Origin: Hymenobacter sp. BT559
GTDB lineage: Bacteria > Bacteroidota > Bacteroidia > Cytophagales > Hymenobacteraceae
Assembly: GCF_017571525.1 (NCBI RefSeq)
Contig: NZ_JAGETY010000011.1
Span: 114,276-178,275, forward strand
Direction of reading: 5' to 3'
DNA: 64,000 bases
Made by a program: the position numbers and the translations under genes. The notes beneath the pieces are model-generated. The model saw nothing but the letters and a program-made list of their open reading frames with translations. It had not been told where the DNA came from and ran no database searches. The first letter of the stretch is position 1; each line of letters begins with the position of its first letter. This document shows positions 60,511 through 64,000 of the stretch, piece by piece.

Positions 60511-62223
60511 ATGTCTGATATTCTGACCACCGCGCCGAAGCTTTCCGAAGTTGAGCACGTCAAAATTGCCAGCCGCTACCTGCGCGGCACGCTCGTCGAT
60601 AGCCTGGCCAACCGCCTCACCGGCGCCCTCAACCCCGACGATACGCACCTCATCAAGTTTCACGGCTCGTATCAGCAAACTGACCGCGACCTCGACAGCG
60701 AGCGCAAGCGCCAGAAGCTGGAGCCGCTGTTTTCCTTTATGATTCGGGTGCGCGTGCCTGGCGGCGTAGCCTCGGCCCTGCAGTGGCAGCGCATGGATGC
60801 CCTAGCCGACGCTTATGGCAACGGCACTTTGAAGCTCACCACCCGCCAGACTTTCCAGCTCCACGGCGTGCTCAAGCGCAACATGCCGGCCGCCATCCAG
60901 GGCTTCAACGAGGTGCAGATGGACAGCATCGCGGGCTGCGGCGACGTGAACCGCAACGTGATGTGCAACACCAACCCGCACGAGTCGCCGGTGCACGGCG
61001 AGGTAGTGCGCATAGCCCAAGAAATCAGCGCCCACCTCACGCCCCGCACCACCGCCTACCGCGAAATCTGGCTCGACGGCGACTTGGTAGAAACCACCGA
61101 GGCGGTAGACGATGAGCCCATCTACGGCCACACCTACCTGCCGCGTAAGTTCAAAATTGCGCTAGCCCTACCACCCTACAACGACTCCGACATCTTCTCC
61201 AACGACCTTGGCCTCATCGCCATCGAGGAAAACGGTCAGTTACTCGGCTTCAACGTAGCCGTGGGTGGTGGCCTGGGCATGACGTTCGGCATGAACGAAA
61301 CCTACCCCCGGCTAGCCGACCTCATTGGCTTCGTGCCCGCCGATAAGGTTATCGAGGTGTGCGAGAAGGTCGTAACCATTCAGCGCGACTGGGGCAACCG
61401 CGAAAACCGCAAGCTCTCGCGCCTCAAGTACACCATCGACCGCGTGGGCCTGCCTGCTTTCGTGGCCGAGCTGCACCAGCGCCTGAGCTACGAACTAGCC
61501 CCCACGCGCGCCTACCAGTTTCACAGCTCCAGCGATGCCTTCGGCTGGACGAAGAGCCCTAGCGGCCTCTCGCAGCTCGTACTCTTCGTGGAAGGCGGCC
61601 GCGTGCTCGACCGCCCTGGCTACCGTCTCAAGTCGGCGCTGCGCGAAATCAGCGCCTTCCACACCGGCGAGTTCCGCCTCACCGGCAACCAGAATCTGAT
61701 TCTGGCCAACATTGAACCCCAGCACGTGGCCCGCATTCAGGCCATTTTAGAAGAAGCCGGTGCCGCCCCCAAAGCCGACCAGCTCACCGCCCTGCGCCGC
61801 GGCGCGCTAGCCTGCGTGGCCCTCAATACCTGCTCGCAAGCCTTCGCCGAAGCCGAGCGCTACCTGCCCCACCTGCTCGACAAGCTCGACGCCGTCATCC
61901 GCGCCCAGGGCTTGGCCGAAACTGGCATCCTCATCCGCATGACTGGCTGCCCCAACGGCTGTGCCCGCCCCTACCTCGGCGAAATCGGCTTGGTGGGCCG
62001 CGCGCCCGGCCGCTACAACCTCTACCTCGGCGCCGACCACGCCGGCGAGCGCCTCAACAAGCTCTACCGCGAGATGCTCGACGAAGACGGCATCCTGCGC
62101 GAACTCTCGCCCGTGCTTGCCGCCTACGCCGCCGGCCGCCAGCCCGGCGAGGGCTTTGGCGACTTCGTAGTCCGCACCGGCATTGTGAAAGCTACCGTGC
62201 GCGGGCTAGATTTTCACGATTAA
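60511..62223 (+). CDS. cysI: sulfite reductase hemoprotein subunit
   Basis: A 570-aa siroheme/[4Fe-4S] enzyme from ATG 60511; a GTG 21 bases earlier overlaps the receptor stop. Two ferredoxin-like repeats (LKLTTRQTFQLHGVLKRN; FRLTGNQNLILANI) and the four cluster Cys in ACVALNTC and TGCPNGCARPYLGEIGLVG are intact. It reduces sulfite to sulfide with six electrons from CysJ. The intervening receptor gene separates it from cysJ, unlike the usual cysJI pair. Confidence 0.94.
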   Translation: MSDILTTAPKLSEVEHVKIASRYLRGTLVDSLANRLTGALNPDDTHLIKFHGSYQQTDRDLDSERKRQKLEPLFSFMIRVRVPGGVASALQWQRMDALADAYGNGTLKLTTRQTFQLHGVLKRNMPAAIQGFNEVQMDSIAGCGDVNRNVMCNTNPHESPVHGEVVRIAQEISAHLTPRTTAYREIWLDGDLVETTEAVDDEPIYGHTYLPRKFKIALALPPYNDSDIFSNDLGLIAIEENGQLLGFNVAVGGGLGMTFGMNETYPRLADLIGFVPADKVIEVCEKVVTIQRDWGNRENRKLSRLKYTIDRVGLPAFVAELHQRLSYELAPTRAYQFHSSSDAFGWTKSPSGLSQLVLFVEGGRVLDRPGYRLKSALREISAFHTGEFRLTGNQNLILANIEPQHVARIQAILEEAGAAPKADQLTALRRGALACVALNTCSQAFAEAERYLPHLLDKLDAVIRAQGLAETGILIRMTGCPNGCARPYLGEIGLVGRAPGRYNLYLGADHAGERLNKLYREMLDEDGILRELSPVLAAYAAGRQPGEGFGDFVVRTGIVKATVRGLDFHD

Positions 62224-62243
62224 GTCTTATTTTACAACCGATT

Positions 62244-63557
62244 ATGGCTACTGACCTTCTTTCGACCGCGCCGGCCGCCGCAACGGCTGCCGGCCGACCA
62301 GGGCCGCTAGCCGGCCCGGTGCTACCCGTTTTTTTAGATTTAGAACAGCGTCGTGTGCTGCTCGTGGGCGGTGGCGCCGAAGCGCTAGCGCAGCTTACCG
62401 CTGTGCTCCACGAGCACCCCCACGCGGCCGTTACGGTAGTGGCGCCCCACTTCTTGCCCGCCGTACAGGTACTAGCTGCCCAGCACGGTCAAGTGATACT
62501 ACATCAGCGTCCATTCGAGCCCGAGGACTTAACCGGCCATGACCTAGTATTAGTTGCTACTGACGACGCTGACCTGCACGGTCGTGTGCGGGAAGCGTCG
62601 TCGGCTCGCCGCCTGCATGCCGTAGCGGCGCTAGGCCCCACCGATGAGGTAGCAGCCGTCGACTACTGGCGCCGGGTGGCCACTGGCACGCTCGGCGTGT
62701 TTGCGCTATTCTTAATACTCAATATTCTCTCATACTACTTCACCTGGCATCAGGCGTGGCACGTGGTTCGCAGCTCGGGTACTTTTTACACCTTCGTAGG
62801 CGTCGGCTTCGTGGCCCAGCTTATCGATGGCATGTTAGGTATGGGGTATGGCGTCGTATCAGCCATTAGCCTGATGTCGTTAGGCTTAAGTCCCGCTTCA
62901 GTGAGCGCTAGCATCCACACGGCCGAGATGTTTGCCAGCGGGGCCTCGGGCTACAATCACTACCGATTCGGCAATGTTAATAAGCGCCTGTTCAAAGTAC
63001 TACTCGTACCCGGCATTTTAGGCTCGGTGAGCGGCGCCCTCTTGCTGGCACACTTTGGCGAGCAGTATGGCAACGTTATCAAGCCTGTACTCGCTATCTA
63101 CTTACTATTCTTAGGATTGCGCATTATCAGTAAGGCAGTGCGCAAACAGGCGCAACAGCGCCGCAAAGTAAAAAATGCTGGTTGGCTAGCCGGCGCGGGT
63201 GGTTTTCTCGATTCTTTTGGCGGTGGCGGCTGGGGGCCGCTGGTCACGAGCACCCTCATCGCTAATGGCCGCACTCCCAACTATGTCATCGGCACCGTGA
63301 GCCTAGTAGAATTTTTCGTGACCTTTGCTAGTGCGCTCACGTTCTTTTCCCTCATGGGCTTTTCCAACTGGCAGATAGTGCTAGGCCTTATTGTGGGCGG
63401 CGTCACGGCCGCTCCACTAGCTGCGCGACTATCCGGTCGTCTTCCCACTCGCTGGATGTTTATAGGCGTTGGGTTAATGGTAGTTATATGGAGTCTCTGG
63501 GCTCTACGCAAGGTTGATTTAGCTTTTATTTCGCATTATATTCAAACTCAACCATAG
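62244..63557 (+). CDS. fusion: precorrin-2 dehydrogenase-like domain + TauE/SafE permease
   Basis: A 437-aa protein. Residues about 28-130 resemble the SirC/CysG-N Rossmann fold: LPVFLDLEQRRVLLVGGG, VTVVAPHF, and DLVLVATDDADLHGRVREA. From about residue 148 there are eight or so membrane helices of the TauE/SafE sulfite/sulfoacetate exporter family (GVGFVAQLIDGMLGMGYGVV; GGFLDSFGGGGWGPLVTS). The conserved NVVDD stretch with the catalytic Asp of SirC is replaced by AVAALGPTDE, and the usual dimerisation domain is absent, so the first half may sense rather than catalyse. Codon use is more A/T-ending than in the rest of the operon. Confidence 0.85.
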   Translation: MATDLLSTAPAAATAAGRPGPLAGPVLPVFLDLEQRRVLLVGGGAEALAQLTAVLHEHPHAAVTVVAPHFLPAVQVLAAQHGQVILHQRPFEPEDLTGHDLVLVATDDADLHGRVREASSARRLHAVAALGPTDEVAAVDYWRRVATGTLGVFALFLILNILSYYFTWHQAWHVVRSSGTFYTFVGVGFVAQLIDGMLGMGYGVVSAISLMSLGLSPASVSASIHTAEMFASGASGYNHYRFGNVNKRLFKVLLVPGILGSVSGALLLAHFGEQYGNVIKPVLAIYLLFLGLRIISKAVRKQAQQRRKVKNAGWLAGAGGFLDSFGGGGWGPLVTSTLIANGRTPNYVIGTVSLVEFFVTFASALTFFSLMGFSNWQIVLGLIVGGVTAAPLAARLSGRLPTRWMFIGVGLMVVIWSLWALRKVDLAFISHYIQTQP

Positions 63558-63909
63558 CTAATATTTCTAGCACATACTATAATCATCTGATAAACCATAA
63601 CTGCCTTTTCAATGCAATAGGCTATGGTTATCAAAGGTTAAGGCACAACAATGCTGTATAACCATTTGCGCCCACTGGCCTTGCCCAGCGCGCGTTTGAA
63701 ATGGCCTTGCGACAACTCGTCTATTAAAAGCATCCTTGCTACGCCCCTAGTGAGACCTTCTGAAGCTCGTCAGGGGCGTAGTAAGGGTACTCGCCAGCGC
63801 CCAAAAGCCTTACACCTGCCTAAGATTAGCTCCTTGTTCAGCAGGCGCGTAGCGCGTGTCGCCGGCAGTGGGGGGGGGCGGGGGCGGGGGCCGATGGCAG
63901 GAAATGCAA
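63558..63909. other. gap with a guanine-run tract, no gene seen
   Basis: About 350 bases between the sulfur operon and the rRNA terminator. It holds a possible stem (CTACGCCCCT 63739-63748 with AGGGGCGTAG 63772-63781) and a tract of three guanine runs of 9, 5 and 5 separated by single C residues (63870-63890). No reading frame is convincing. Confidence 0.5.
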
Positions 63910-63952
63910 GAGCCCTGCTTACGCGCTGGTGAAAGCGCAGTAAGCAGGGCTC
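63910..63952 (-). terminator. rRNA operon terminator
   Basis: Arms 63910-63927 and 63934-63952 (GAGCCCTGCTTAC and its complement, one bulged base) close a long hairpin about 10 bases beyond the 5S rRNA 3' end on the minus strand. Confidence 0.8.
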
Positions 63953-63962
63953 ACGATAAAGT

Positions 63963-64000
63963 TGGCGGCGACCGACTCTCCCACCGGTGAAGGCAGTACC
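63963..64000 (-). rRNA. rrf: 5S rRNA, 3' end (partial)
   Basis: On the minus strand the last 38 bases read GGTACTGCCTTCACCGGTGG and then GAGAGTCGGTCGCCGCC. These are the 3' domain and terminal helix of a bacterial 5S rRNA (compare GGGAGAGTAGGTCGCCGCC). The exact 3' end is within one or two bases of 63963. The rest of the rRNA operon would lie beyond the window. Confidence 0.85.

Noticed and set aside
63651..63932. 93-aa frame between the sulfur operon and 5S rRNA
   Set aside because: It runs through the guanine tract and into the rRNA terminator hairpin; no protein-like composition.

Overview
The window is about 60 % G+C and codes densely on both strands. It most likely comes from a Hymenobacter-like member of the Bacteroidota (Cytophagales, Hymenobacteraceae). 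The signs are a GT3-type glycogen synthase, SusC/TonB-type receptors with carboxypeptidase-like plug extensions, an M43 protease with a type IX secretion C-terminal domain, an NDH-2 beside nuoMN, TAnnTTTG -7 promoter elements, and a general lack of Shine-Dalgarno sequences. The assignment rests on sequence character only; no search was run.

Layout. 0-10 kb: the 3' end of glycogen synthase, a DUF4198 protein, a STAS protein, then RNase Z, a queuosine-precursor transporter and trpS, a secreted S9 peptidase and an amidase lipoprotein. 10-14.3 kb: a poorly coding stretch between two tRNA-Ser genes (UGA and CGA, same strand). It holds two 138-aa paralogues and an Endo-H-like GH18 glycosidase. 14.4-23.4 kb: housekeeping genes (YihY, thioesterase, mltG, Sua5/TsaC-type synthase, LpxL-like acyltransferase, WbqC-like, clpC), followed by an OmpA remnant. 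23.8-38.7 kb: outer-membrane beta-barrel receptor, membrane-anchored AraC regulator, exonuclease, potassium channel, M28 peptidase, alcohol dehydrogenase, tandem DUF1990 genes, endonuclease V and the M43 protease. 38.7-42.2 kb: a minus-strand tRNA wobble-modification cluster (mnmH, VOC protein, selD, gluQ). 42.3-46.9 kb: nuoM and nuoN converge on a type II NADH dehydrogenase across a perfect 68-bp palindrome. 47-51 kb: ArsR regulator, ferredoxin, HAD nucleotidase and pruA.

51.2-63.6 kb is one assimilatory sulfate reduction locus. It opens with a Bacteroidota-type promoter and a SAM-riboswitch-like leader, followed by cysH (APS-reductase type), cysD, cysN, cobA, cysJ, a TonB-dependent receptor, cysI, and a fusion of a precorrin-2-dehydrogenase-like domain to a TauE/SafE permease. 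Together these activate sulfate, reduce it to sulfide and begin the siroheme needed by CysI. The receptor is preceded by an overlapping short reading frame with five Cys codons in nine, a candidate cysteine-sensing leader. The window ends in the 3' end of a 5S rRNA on the minus strand.

Two features cut across the gene-by-gene picture. First, at least eight long inverted repeats in five sequence families fill the gaps between genes almost exactly; in one case the start codon of gluQ lies inside a 43-bp perfect arm. Second, CTAG, usually a rare tetranucleotide in bacteria, is abundant inside genes, largely through codon pairs such as CCT-AGC for Pro-Ser. I saw no CRISPR array, prophage, transposase or recognisable defence system.
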